From assembly GCA_017558165.1 (NCBI GenBank), contig JAFYWE010000135.1, forward strand, positions 1-10,064: a DNA stretch of 10,064 nucleotides, given 5' to 3'. The DNA comes from Bacteroidaceae bacterium. GTDB lineage: Bacteria > Bacteroidota > Bacteroidia > Bacteroidales > Bacteroidaceae. Shown here in pieces: positions 1 through 6,786 of the stretch; positions within the stretch are counted from its first letter, which is position 1, and every line of letters begins with the position of its first letter. The notes beneath the pieces are model-generated. The model saw only the letters and a list, made by a program, of their open reading frames with translations, was not told the DNA's origin and made no database searches. A program made the position numbers and the translations under genes.

Positions 1-156
1 GATGGGGTAAGCAAGCTTCTTGAGACCCCAGTTCTCCTCATTGACAATCTCAGCACCTTCAGCAGTGAGAATGCCCTTGAACTTCTCTACCGCTTCCTTC
101 ATCTGAGCATCAGACAAAACGGGAGTTAAAATGAAAACGGTTTCGTATTGATTCAT
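1..156 (-). CDS. rpsF: 30S ribosomal protein S6, N-terminal part (cut by left edge)
   Basis: The first 52 codons of ribosomal protein S6 are visible; the rest lies beyond the left edge. S6 binds 16S rRNA together with S18 in the platform of the small subunit. The translation opens MNQYETVFILTPVLSDAQ and continues through EENWGLKKLAYPI. Both the first beta strand (YETVFIL) and the W-G-x-(K/R)-x-L-A-Y segment are hallmarks of S6. The ATG at 156 gives the expected S6 N-terminus. An A-rich leader (TTAAGTAAAA) precedes it with no Shine-Dalgarno sequence, as is usual in Bacteroidetes. rpsF normally heads an rpsF-rpsR-rplI operon; rpsR and rplI would lie off the window and are not seen. A near-consensus promoter about 50 bases upstream (205-235) should drive it. 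Confidence 0.95.
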   Translation of the reverse strand, partial: MNQYETVFILTPVLSDAQMKEAVEKFKGILTAEGAEIVNEENWGLKKLAYPI

Positions 157-204
157 TTTTACTTAATAAATTGGTTAAACATTCGTTTATCTAAAACGCG
201 GGTG

Positions 205-235
205 CAAAGGTAAGCATAATTTTTGAACTACCAAA
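205..235 (-). promoter_or_regulatory. Bacteroidetes-type promoter of rpsF
   Basis: On the minus strand TTTG (235-232) is followed after 19 bases by TACCTTTG (212-205). This matches the Bacteroides sigma-ABfr consensus (TTTG, 19-21 bases, TAnnTTTG) at every fixed position. The expected transcription start near 199-201 leaves a leader of roughly 45 bases before the rpsF ATG at 156. I see no clear S6:S18-binding leader fold in it. Confidence 0.85.
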
Positions 236-410
236 GTTTTACGCACTGCTTTTTCAAAAACAGGCGATACAGGCGGTTGGAACGCACACATGACACACCA
301 CACGACAAGCACTGCACGAACATAGGCCACTCCACCGGAGCACACACATCGCCATTATGGACAGCGATGGAAAGAAATAGAGGGATTTGAGGATTTTTTG
401 TTTAAAAAAA

Positions 411-442
411 TTTCGTTCTCTAAATATTTATATGTTTCTTTG
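411..442 (+). promoter_or_regulatory. Candidate promoter of the small membrane protein gene
   Basis: TTTC (411-414) is followed after 20 bases by TTTCTTTG (435-442), one base off TAnnTTTG and with the usual C after it. Transcription would start near 448 and leave about 30 untranslated bases before the ATG at 479. The overlapping TATGTTTC (431-438) is an equally close alternative for the -7 box, so the exact box is uncertain. Either choice falls inside the longer reading frame that opens at 398, which argues against that upstream start. Confidence 0.4.
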
Positions 443-478
443 CAGTTGGAAAATAAACAAAAAAAACAACATATAACT

Positions 479-658
479 ATGGGAAAGAAGATTCAGTATT
501 CAGGTTTGGCCCTGATTATCATCGCAGCGATTGTACTCATCGCAAGCTACTTCAACGGTTGGAACAACATCAACGCCGTTAACTTCGGTGCATTCGGTGC
601 AATGATCATAGGTCTCATCGTCTACATCTACGGCGGCAAGAAAGACCTTGCGGAATAA
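479..658 (+). CDS. Small two-helix membrane protein of unknown function (59 aa)
   Basis: I do not recognise this protein beyond a general likeness to short hypothetical membrane proteins of Bacteroides. It begins MGKKIQYSGL and has two hydrophobic segments, about residues 8-25 (ALIIIAAIVLIASYF region) and 36-53 (FGAFGAMIIGLIVYIY region). A short polar, Asn-rich loop (NGWNNINAVN) joins them and the tail is charged (GGKKDLAE). The loop is short enough for a simple helical hairpin in the inner membrane. The frame is also open from an ATG at 398. I prefer the ATG at 479 because the upstream extension is Lys/Gln-rich, overlaps the candidate promoter, and 479 gives a compact protein starting just before the first helix. 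It appears monocistronic, since a strong terminator starts 22 bases after its stop. It is expressed divergently from rpsF and convergently with the rprXY operon. Confidence 0.75.
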   Translation: MGKKIQYSGLALIIIAAIVLIASYFNGWNNINAVNFGAFGAMIIGLIVYIYGGKKDLAE

Positions 659-680
659 TCCAAAAGCAAAGAAAAACAGA

Positions 681-711
681 ACGGGCGCTCAATCGAGCGC
701 CCGTTTTTTTT
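681..711 (+). terminator. Rho-independent terminator after the small membrane protein gene
   Basis: A perfect 10-bp GC-rich stem (ACGGGCGCTC at 681-690 with GAGCGCCCGT at 695-704) closes a 4-base AATC loop. It runs straight into a tract of eight T (704-711), placed 22 bases after the stop codon on the plus strand. Confidence 0.93.
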
Positions 712-732
712 GTACAGTTCAACTTACTGGTC

Positions 733-763
733 AAAAAGACAAAGGAGCGCGTGCGCTCCTTTG
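733..763 (-). terminator. Rho-independent terminator of the rprX-rprY operon
   Basis: An inverted repeat (CAAAGGAGCGC at 740-750 with GCGCTCCTTTG at 753-763) forms a 10-bp stem with a 4-base loop. On the minus strand it is followed by TCTTTTTG. It lies 14 bases past the response regulator stop. With the plus-strand terminator at 681-711 it insulates two convergent transcription units. Confidence 0.88.
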
Positions 764-777
764 AATATCTTACGGAA

Positions 778-1479
778 TCATCCCTCCACCTCCGGGGCTA
801 TCAGCTTATAACCCTTACCGTGAATATTGATGATCTCGATGCTCTCATCAGCCTTCAGGTGTTTGCGCAGTTTGGTGATATACACGTCCATACTGCGGGC
901 ATTAAAGTAGTTGTCATCGGTCCACACGGTCTTCAACGCAAAATCACGCTGCAGGATCTCGTTAGCGTGAGAGCACAACAGACTCAACAACTCCGACTCC
1001 TTTGTTGTCAATTTAGTCTGCTGGTCACCGATGGTAAGGAGTTGTTTCTGTGTATCGAACTGGAAACGACCTATCTTGTAAAGAGTGTTCTCCTTGTTCT
1101 TCTTGCCACAGACACGACGCAACACAGTCTCGATGCGTACCACAAGCACCTCCATGCTGAAAGGCTTGGTAATATAGTCATCGGCACCAATCTTGAAACC
1201 CTCGAGTATATCCTCGTTCAGCGCCTTTGCAGTCAAGAAAATGATAGGAATCTCGGCATTGACAGCACGGATTTCCTGAGCCAAGGTAAAACCATCCTTG
1301 ATCGGCATCATCACGTCAAGCACACATATATCGAAACGTCCTTTGAGAAAAGCCTTGTAACCGGCATCGCCATCGGGGCAGAGTTCTGCATAATAGCCCT
1401 TCGCCTGAAGGTACTCGCGCAGGAGCATACCCAGATTCTCATCATCCTCGCACAATAAAATTCTCTGTTTCTCTTCCAT
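778..1479 (-). CDS. rprY: OmpR/PhoB-family response regulator, RprY-like
   Basis: This is a cytoplasmic transcription factor expected to be phosphorylated by the kinase encoded just upstream. The receiver domain spans about residues 5-120, with the acidic pair D12-D13, phospho-acceptor D55 in VLDVMMP, T83 in FLTAK and K105 in ITKPF all intact. A winged-helix DNA-binding domain follows at about 132-228, with the recognition-helix segment RSMDVYITKLRKHL and the wing IHGKGYKL. The length of 233 residues is normal for the family. The sequence closely resembles Bacteroides RprY, especially ILLCEDDENLGMLLREYLQ and KLTTKESELL. It starts 9 bases after the kinase stop, so the two are co-transcribed and probably translationally linked. 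Bacteroides RprY was first noticed through effects on envelope gene expression; its targets in this organism cannot be read from the sequence. The RprY assignment rests on remembered similarity. Confidence 0.93.
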   Translation of the reverse strand: MEEKQRILLCEDDENLGMLLREYLQAKGYYAELCPDGDAGYKAFLKGRFDICVLDVMMPIKDGFTLAQEIRAVNAEIPIIFLTAKALNEDILEGFKIGADDYITKPFSMEVLVVRIETVLRRVCGKKNKENTLYKIGRFQFDTQKQLLTIGDQQTKLTTKESELLSLLCSHANEILQRDFALKTVWTDDNYFNARSMDVYITKLRKHLKADESIEIINIHGKGYKLIAPEVEG

Positions 1480-1488
1480 AACTCTTAA

Positions 1489-3024
1489 TTATTTTAAAGG
1501 TAATACAATTACAAATGTCGTTCCCACTCCCGGCTCACTCTCGGCACGGATGCTGCCCTTGTGAGCCTTCACTATCTGCTTCACATAGGCAAGACCCAGA
1601 CCGAAGCCCTTGACGTCATGCACATTACCGGTAGCGACCCTGAAGAAGCGGTCGAATATCTTCTTGAGATGCTCCTTCTTTATACCTATTCCATTGTCCT
1701 TGATCGAGAGCATGAACTTTCCACCGGCATTCCAGGTGCGCACCACAAGATCAAGAGGGACATCGGGGCGCTTGTACTTCATGGCATTGTCCATGAGATT
1801 GAACACCACGTTGGTGAAATGCATCTCATCAACATATATGTACGGATCGTCCGCATCAAGCTCCAGGTCAATCTTTCCGCCGTTCTGCTCGACCTTAACC
1901 GCAAACGTGTTCGCGATTCCAAGAACAAGCTCGTTGGCATCAAGCTCCTTCATCTTCAGCGCCGCGTTGTCCTTGTCATCGAACATAGACATCTGCAGCA
2001 CCTTGTCAACCTGGAAGCGCAGGCGCTTAGACTCACTCGAGATCACACCCGACAACTTGCTGAACATTGCCGGAGACTTTGCAACCGACTGGTCCTGCAA
2101 CATCTGCGCCGCAAGCGAGATTGTCGATATCGGAGTCTTGAACTCATGGGTCATGTTGTTGATGAAATCATTCTTCATCTTGGTTATCTTCTTATGCCTT
2201 ATGGCGCTGTACAATGTCACCACAAATGTTATTAACATAACCAAAGTGAATAACAATGAAGGTGTCATGAATTTAACCGAAGCATAAATATAATTGTTCA
2301 GATAAGAGGTCGGGAAGCTCACGTCCAGTGTCGAGAACCTGTTGAACACATCATTCGCGAACAGTGCCTCGCGGTATACCTTATGCGGTTCATTACCCAC
2401 ATATCCATCGGTACGGAACAACACCTCACCCTGATGGTCAGTCACACAGAACTGGAACGGCAGTTCGATACCGTTTGCCGCAAGCTCGGCCTTTATGCTC
2501 TTGTACAGTGCATCGACATCAATCCTTGTCTTGAGCGGCCTTGCACCCGCATTCATTATCACATCATAGATGACACGGTCAAACAAGTTATGCTGGTACT
2601 TATACTTCATCTTTATGATATCCTGTGACAGCTTGTTCACACCCTGCACCGACATATCACGACGGTCACCGAAGCGACGACCAGCATCGGCCGAGCCCGA
2701 CTGCCTTCCATTGGCAAGCTTCAGCTCAAAGAACGTATACGACTCACCCGGACCACCCGAAACGGTATGCTGGCGATAGATAAGTTTTTCATCAAGCAGA
2801 CGACCGAAGTCGATATCATGCTGCAGCTCGTCGGAGAGATACTGGCGCATCTCGTCAATCTCAAGATTATATGCCACCGCGTGAAGGCTGCGGCGCACAC
2901 CCTCATCAAAATGATCCTTGCGCATCTTGACCATAGCATCCACGTATGACAACTGCAGGAACAGCAGTGCCACACAACACACGGTCATTATAAGACCAAC
3001 AAGCCATATCATAAACTTCTTCAT
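1489..3024 (-). CDS. rprX: Membrane sensor histidine kinase, RprX-like
   Basis: This is the sensor partner of the response regulator that follows 9 bases downstream. A first membrane helix lies at about residues 4-27. An extracytoplasmic sensor region of about 225 residues (28-252) follows, with no domain I can name. The second helix is at about 253-275. The cytoplasmic part has a HisKA dimerisation domain with phospho-acceptor H293 (NNMTHEFKTPIS) and a HATPase domain. Visible ATPase motifs are the N box (N409, N413 in NLMDNAMKY), G1 (DNGIGI, 443-448), the F box (IFDRFFR, about 457-462) and G2 (GFGLGL, 473-478). All catalytic motifs are intact, so both kinase and phosphatase activity are plausible. 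The length of 511 residues fits the family. The start at 3024 places the first helix directly after MKKF. A promoter-like TATATTTG sits only five bases before the ATG. The signal it senses is unknown. Confidence 0.92.
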   Translation of the reverse strand: MKKFMIWLVGLIMTVCCVALLFLQLSYVDAMVKMRKDHFDEGVRRSLHAVAYNLEIDEMRQYLSDELQHDIDFGRLLDEKLIYRQHTVSGGPGESYTFFELKLANGRQSGSADAGRRFGDRRDMSVQGVNKLSQDIIKMKYKYQHNLFDRVIYDVIMNAGARPLKTRIDVDALYKSIKAELAANGIELPFQFCVTDHQGEVLFRTDGYVGNEPHKVYREALFANDVFNRFSTLDVSFPTSYLNNYIYASVKFMTPSLLFTLVMLITFVVTLYSAIRHKKITKMKNDFINNMTHEFKTPISTISLAAQMLQDQSVAKSPAMFSKLSGVISSESKRLRFQVDKVLQMSMFDDKDNAALKMKELDANELVLGIANTFAVKVEQNGGKIDLELDADDPYIYVDEMHFTNVVFNLMDNAMKYKRPDVPLDLVVRTWNAGGKFMLSIKDNGIGIKKEHLKKIFDRFFRVATGNVHDVKGFGLGLAYVKQIVKAHKGSIRAESEPGVGTTFVIVLPLK

Positions 3025-3028
3025 AAGG

Positions 3029-3036
3029 CAAATATA
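3029..3036 (-). promoter_or_regulatory. Promoter -7 box candidate for rprX, abutting the start codon
   Basis: TATATTTG on the minus strand (3036-3029) matches the TAnnTTTG consensus exactly. The nearest TTTG (3065-3062) is 25 bases upstream, longer than the usual 19-21, so the -33 match is weak. If used, transcription would begin at or within a few bases of the ATG at 3024, giving an almost leaderless message. The upstream stretch to about 3180 is very AT-rich and could hold another promoter. Confidence 0.35.
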
Positions 3037-3184
3037 AAGACAACATCTTTAGATTACATAACAAATGTTTAAAAATATTGTTTATTTTCTTTTTAATTAA
3101 CAAACAAAAGCTACATACTTAACAAAACAGCAATTAAAAATAAATATCGCACGCCACAAAAGCTAAAACAGGGCAAAATTTAAC

Positions 3185-3218
3185 AAAAAAAAGATGGAAT
3201 GCCACGGCATTCCATCTT
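3185..3218 (-). terminator. Rho-independent terminator of the EF-G2 gene
   Basis: AAGATGGAATGCC (3191-3203) pairs perfectly with GGCATTCCATCTT (3206-3218), giving a 12-bp stem with a 4-base loop. On the minus strand a run of eight T (3192-3185) follows. It lies 45 bases past the EF-G2 stop and separates that gene from rprX, so the two are probably not one operon. Confidence 0.88.
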
Positions 3219-3263
3219 CCATATTGCACACGGGACAAGCCCGTTCTATTGCCTTTACCGGAA

Positions 3264-5417
3264 TTATTCCTCGTCCTTTACAGCCAACTCCTCGACAAGC
3301 TTGTTCTGTACATCACCAGGAACCAGCTCGTATGTAGAAGGAGACATGATGAACGATGCGCGTCCACCGGTGAGTGAGCTTAATGTGGTAGAGTAAGAAG
3401 CCATCTCCTTCAAAGGAACCTTTGCCGAGAGTTTCTCATAACCGTTCTCGCTCTCCATACCCATGATCATACCGCGACGACCCTGGATGTCACTCATGAC
3501 GTCACCCATCTTGTCCGATGGAACGAATACCTCTACGTCATATACAGGCTCAAGGATCTTTGGACCAGCCTCACGGAACGCAGCACTGAAGGCATTACGT
3601 CCTGCAAGCATGAACGAGAGCTCGTTTGAATCAACCGGGTGCATCTTGCCATCGTAAACGATAACGCGCACGTCACGTGCATAAGAACCTGTAAGCGGAC
3701 CACGCTCCATACGCTCCATAACACCCTTGAGAATAGCAGGCATGAAACGGGCATCGATGCTACCACCCACAATGCTGTTCACGAACACGAGCTTGCCGCC
3801 CCAGTCGAGTGTAACCTCCTCGGTACCCTTTGCGTTGATCTTGAACTCCTGGTTACCGAAACGGTAAACCTCCTGCAATGGCTTGCCATCCTCGTATGGC
3901 TCGACAATCATGTGAACCTCACCGAACTGACCGGCACCACCTGACTGCTTCTTGTGACGATAGTCGGCACGTGCAGCCTTTGTGATAGTCTCGCGATATG
4001 GAATCTTTGGCTCCTCATACTTAACCTGAACCTTCTCGACATGCTCGAGACGCCATTTCAAAGTACGCAAGTGGAACTCACCCTGACCGTAGACGATTGT
4101 CTGACGGAGCTCCTTAGACTGCTCGATGCGCCATGTAGGATCCTCCTCGTGCATACGGTTGAGAACCTGCATCATCTTCTCGATCTCAGACTCGTTCACC
4201 GGCTTGATTGCACGTGAATATTTAGAAGCTGGATACTTCACAAGAGCGAACTTGTGGTTAGAATCCTTAGCGTTCAAGGTATTACCGATCTTGATATCCT
4301 TCAGTTTCACGGTACAGCCAAGGTCACCGGCCTTGAGCTCCTCTACAGCCACGCGGTTTGCACCTGCGCTGCAGAAAATCTGTGCGATGCGCTCCTTTGA
4401 ACCACGGTCTGCGTTCACGAGATCGTCACCGGCCTTCAATGTACCGCTCATCACCTTGAAGTAGTTCACCTCACCGATGTGTGGCTCTACAGAAGTCTTG
4501 TAGAAGAATATTGATGTAGGAGCCTCGCTGTTGTAAGGAACAGTCTCACCCTCGGCGTCAACAGGCTGAGGCATATCGTCGATTTCAGGAGCAACGTTTG
4601 CAAGGAACTCGAGCAGACGGCTTACAGCAACGTCTGTAGAAGCAGAACAGCAGAGTACCGGATAAACGCTGTCTGTCTCAAGACCCATGCGGGCACCCTT
4701 ACGGATCTCGTCGGTAGAAAGCTCCTCTGTCTCGAAGAACTTGTCCATAAGGCCCTCCTCGTTCTCAGCCGCCTTCTCTACCAACTCCATGTGGAGAGCC
4801 TTAGCCTTCTCAAACTCCTCGGCTGGGATATCCTCCACGATCGGAGCCTTACCCTCGCCCACGAATGTAAGTTTCTTCATCAACAAGACGTCGATGATAG
4901 TGCTGAAGCCAGGACCTGCGTTCAATGGATACTGTACAGGAACAACCTTTGAGCCATAGATTGACTGCAACTGTTCGATGATGGCATCATAGTCGCACTT
5001 CTCGTTGTCGACCTGGTTCACCACGAACATCATTGGCTTCTTCATTTTCTTTATATAGCGGTAGCAGTTCTGTGTACCCACCTCAACGCCATACTGGCCG
5101 TTGATCACCATCATTGCCAAGTCGGCAACAGTCATGGCGCTCACCATACCGCCTGCGAAGTCATCAGAACCCGGGCAATCGATAAGGTTCAGTTTCTTGC
5201 CCGCCTGCTCAATCTGGAATACAGTCGAAAACACCGAATAGCCATACTCCTGCTCTACAGGGAAGTAGTCACTAACGGTGTTCTTTGCCTCAATTGTACC
5301 TCTACGTTTGATGATTCCACCCTCAAAGAGCATAGCCTCAGTGAGAGTGGTCTTTCCAGAGCCGGAACATCCTACGATCGCAATGTTCTTGATTTCGTTA
5401 GTCTGATAAGTTTTCAT
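3264..5417 (-). CDS. fusA2: Elongation factor G paralogue (EF-G2 type) with altered GTPase motifs
   Basis: The 717 residues follow the full EF-G domain order: G domain with G' insert (about 8-285), domain II (about 300-390), III (about 405-480), IV (about 481-605) and V (about 615-695). The translocation parts look intact: QSGGAGQFGEV (491-501), the domain IV tip HPVDSNELSF (593-602), and the domain V motif GRRGMIMGMESE (647-656). The GTPase motifs diverge. The P-loop is GCSGSGKTT (16-24). Switch I reads EQEYGYSV instead of EQERGITI. Switch II reads DCPGSDDF (80-87) with Ser84 where EF-G has the catalytic His. The base-recognition motif is NQVD (134-137) rather than NKxD. Bacteroides thetaiotaomicron carries such a second EF-G, reported to support translation during carbon starvation and gut colonisation without GTPase activity, under the regulator Cur. 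This gene is most likely its orthologue. It is divergent from hemW and has its own terminator. The alternative, the main housekeeping EF-G, is unlikely given these motifs and the absence of neighbouring rpsL, rpsG or tuf. Confidence 0.9.
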   Translation of the reverse strand: MKTYQTNEIKNIAIVGCSGSGKTTLTEAMLFEGGIIKRRGTIEAKNTVSDYFPVEQEYGYSVFSTVFQIEQAGKKLNLIDCPGSDDFAGGMVSAMTVADLAMMVINGQYGVEVGTQNCYRYIKKMKKPMMFVVNQVDNEKCDYDAIIEQLQSIYGSKVVPVQYPLNAGPGFSTIIDVLLMKKLTFVGEGKAPIVEDIPAEEFEKAKALHMELVEKAAENEEGLMDKFFETEELSTDEIRKGARMGLETDSVYPVLCCSASTDVAVSRLLEFLANVAPEIDDMPQPVDAEGETVPYNSEAPTSIFFYKTSVEPHIGEVNYFKVMSGTLKAGDDLVNADRGSKERIAQIFCSAGANRVAVEELKAGDLGCTVKLKDIKIGNTLNAKDSNHKFALVKYPASKYSRAIKPVNESEIEKMMQVLNRMHEEDPTWRIEQSKELRQTIVYGQGEFHLRTLKWRLEHVEKVQVKYEEPKIPYRETITKAARADYRHKKQSGGAGQFGEVHMIVEPYEDGKPLQEVYRFGNQEFKINAKGTEEVTLDWGGKLVFVNSIVGGSIDARFMPAILKGVMERMERGPLTGSYARDVRVIVYDGKMHPVDSNELSFMLAGRNAFSAAFREAGPKILEPVYDVEVFVPSDKMGDVMSDIQGRRGMIMGMESENGYEKLSAKVPLKEMASYSTTLSSLTGGRASFIMSPSTYELVPGDVQNKLVEELAVKDEE

Positions 5418-5560
5418 ATTATTTTTGTTTTTTAGTTGATGGAATGAGAATGGGGTTAAAACAAATAATCTTCATCATGTCGAATAGTTTTTATTCACCT
5501 TGCTCCCTTAACTCCACTCCAAAGGTTAGTTAGTTTGTTGTTTAATTGGGTTGCCAATAT

Positions 5561-5573
5561 AGGAATTATTCCT
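5561..5573. promoter_or_regulatory. 13-bp palindrome in the fusA2-hemW spacer
   Basis: AGGAAT-T-ATTCCT is a perfect 6-bp inverted repeat around one central base, in the 241-bp spacer between two divergent genes. It is a possible operator. No regulator is assigned, and a palindrome of this size can occur by chance. On the fusA2 side I found no good TTTG/TAnnTTTG pair, which would fit an activator-dependent promoter. Confidence 0.3.
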
Positions 5574-5600
5574 GTCAAAAGCAAATAGAACGGGAATGTT

Positions 5601-5631
5601 TTTCAAAAAAGAGAGAAAAAAGGTAACTTCG
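5601..5631 (+). promoter_or_regulatory. Promoter of hemW
   Basis: TTTC (5601-5604) is followed after 19 bases by TAACTTCG (5624-5631), one mismatch each from the Bacteroidetes -33 and -7 boxes. Transcription would start near 5637 and leave about 20 bases before the ATG at 5659. Because it lies downstream of the in-frame ATG at 5596, it supports 5659 as the hemW start. Confidence 0.65.
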
Positions 5632-5658
5632 CGGCATATTTTTAACAGAAAGCAACAT

Positions 5659-6786
5659 ATGGCAGGCCTTTATATACACATTCCGTTCTGCAGACAGCGC
5701 TGCAACTACTGCGCCTTCTACTCCTCTACCTTATATAATATACAGCAGAAATACGTCGATGTCCTTTGCAAGGAGATTGTCCTGCGCAAGGAGTATACCG
5801 GCAACCAACCCATAGGCACCATATACCTGGGTGGCGGCACACCGTCCACGCTCACCGCGGAACAACTTGAAAGCATCTTCGGCACCATATACAGCCACTA
5901 CCCCATTGCCCCGAATCCCGAGGTCACCATTGAGTGCAACCCAGACGACCTCACGCCCGAGTTCCTTACAACACTCAGACGCATGCCCGTCAACAGGATA
6001 AGCATGGGCATACAAAGTTTCAACGATGCACAGCTAAAACGTTTGGGACGCAGACACGATGCCGCGAAGGCACGCCAGGCCGTAGCCAACGCACGTGCCG
6101 CAGGATATGACAACATTAACATAGACCTGATGTTCGCGCTCCCCGGCTCAAACAGAGCCGAGTGGCAGGAAACACTTGACACAGCCATAGCACTACACCC
6201 CGACCACATATCGGCCTACAACCTCATGTACGAGGAGGGGACCCCTTTGCACCGTGCACTGGAGCGTGGCGACTTCCAGGAGCTGAGCGAAGAGGAGAAC
6301 CTTGAGCAGTTCAGTATGCTCATAGAGAGCATGAAGTCAGCCGGCTACCGTCATTACGAGATCTCCAACTTCGCGCTCCCCGGGCGCGAGAGCCGTCACA
6401 ACAGCAGTTACTGGAACGACACCCCATACATAGGTTGCGGAGCGGCAGCACACTCCTACAACGGCAACTCCCGCGAATGGAACATCGCTGACATAAAGGC
6501 ATACATCGAGGGCATGGAAAGCGGATGCAGGAACTACGAGATAGAGAACCTCACAGAGGAAGAGAGCTACAACGACACCATACTCACCCGCCTGCGCACC
6601 GCCGACGGTATCCCCCTGCTGTGGATGAAGGAGAAGTTCAATGACAAGCTCAACAACTACATGCTACATGCGGCCGAGAAGGAGATAGCGCTGGGCAACC
6701 TCAAGGATGAGAACGGACACCTGTCACTAACCGAAAAGGGGATATTCATAAGCGATGCAGTAATAAGGGAATTGATTTATATATAA
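5659..6786 (+). CDS. hemW: Radical SAM heme chaperone HemW (HemN-like)
   Basis: HemW proteins are cytoplasmic radical-SAM proteins that bind heme and are thought to deliver it to respiratory enzymes. They were formerly annotated as oxygen-independent coproporphyrinogen oxidase. The protein begins MAGLYIHIPFC and carries the cluster motif C11-x3-C15-x2-C18, followed by A-F rather than the extra Cys of true HemN. Further motifs are YLGGGTPS (56-63, SAM binding), IECNPDD (91-97), RISMGIQSF (113-121), HYEISNFA (232-239) and the HNSSYW block (247-252) typical of HemW. The C-terminal HemN_C winged-helix-like region ends in GIFISDAVIREL (361-372). At 375 residues it has the normal length. The frame is open from 5596, but the upstream 21 residues are Lys-rich and contain the promoter, so 5659 is the better start. 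It appears to be a single-gene unit ending in a hairpin at 6785-6829. Confidence 0.92.
   Translation: MAGLYIHIPFCRQRCNYCAFYSSTLYNIQQKYVDVLCKEIVLRKEYTGNQPIGTIYLGGGTPSTLTAEQLESIFGTIYSHYPIAPNPEVTIECNPDDLTPEFLTTLRRMPVNRISMGIQSFNDAQLKRLGRRHDAAKARQAVANARAAGYDNINIDLMFALPGSNRAEWQETLDTAIALHPDHISAYNLMYEEGTPLHRALERGDFQELSEEENLEQFSMLIESMKSAGYRHYEISNFALPGRESRHNSSYWNDTPYIGCGAAAHSYNGNSREWNIADIKAYIEGMESGCRNYEIENLTEEESYNDTILTRLRTADGIPLLWMKEKFNDKLNNYMLHAAEKEIALGNLKDENGHLSLTEKGIFISDAVIRELIYI

Larger units (their letters stand above)
157..478. other. 322-bp intergenic region between rpsF and the small membrane protein gene
   Basis: This divergent spacer holds the rpsF promoter (205-235) and a weaker candidate promoter for the rightward gene (411-442). 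From about 281 to 350 it is strongly depleted in T and rich in CA. It also contains a weak 6-bp hairpin (CATCGC at 347-352, GCGATG at 364-369). A short cysteine-rich minus-strand reading frame (355-254) crosses the CA-rich block but has no support as a gene. I see no tRNA or recognisable riboswitch. Confidence 0.6.

Noticed and set aside
157..204. S6:S18-binding autoregulatory leader in front of rpsF
   Set aside because: The leader is short and AT-rich and I could not draw the required conserved stem.
347..369. 6-bp hairpin as a terminator or small RNA
   Set aside because: The loop is 11 bases, the stem weak, and no T-tract follows.
751..1458. Long plus-strand frame of 235 codons opposite the response regulator
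   Set aside because: It mirrors rprY, whose receiver and winged-helix motifs are unmistakable. The antisense product has no recognisable domain and would start inside a terminator.
1561..2287. Two overlapping plus-strand frames of about 225 codons opposite rprX
   Set aside because: They lie entirely within the kinase gene on the other strand, overlap each other in different frames and show no domain.
3260..3271. The 12-mer GGAATTATTCCT at the end of fusA2, also present at 5562-5573 upstream of it
   Set aside because: A shared 12-mer is expected by chance a few times in 10 kb. The first copy overlaps the stop codon region, so paired sites flanking the gene are not supported.
5596..5658. Upstream start giving HemW 21 extra residues
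   Set aside because: The extension is Lys/Arg-rich and unlike HemW N-termini, and the likely promoter (5601-5631) lies within it.
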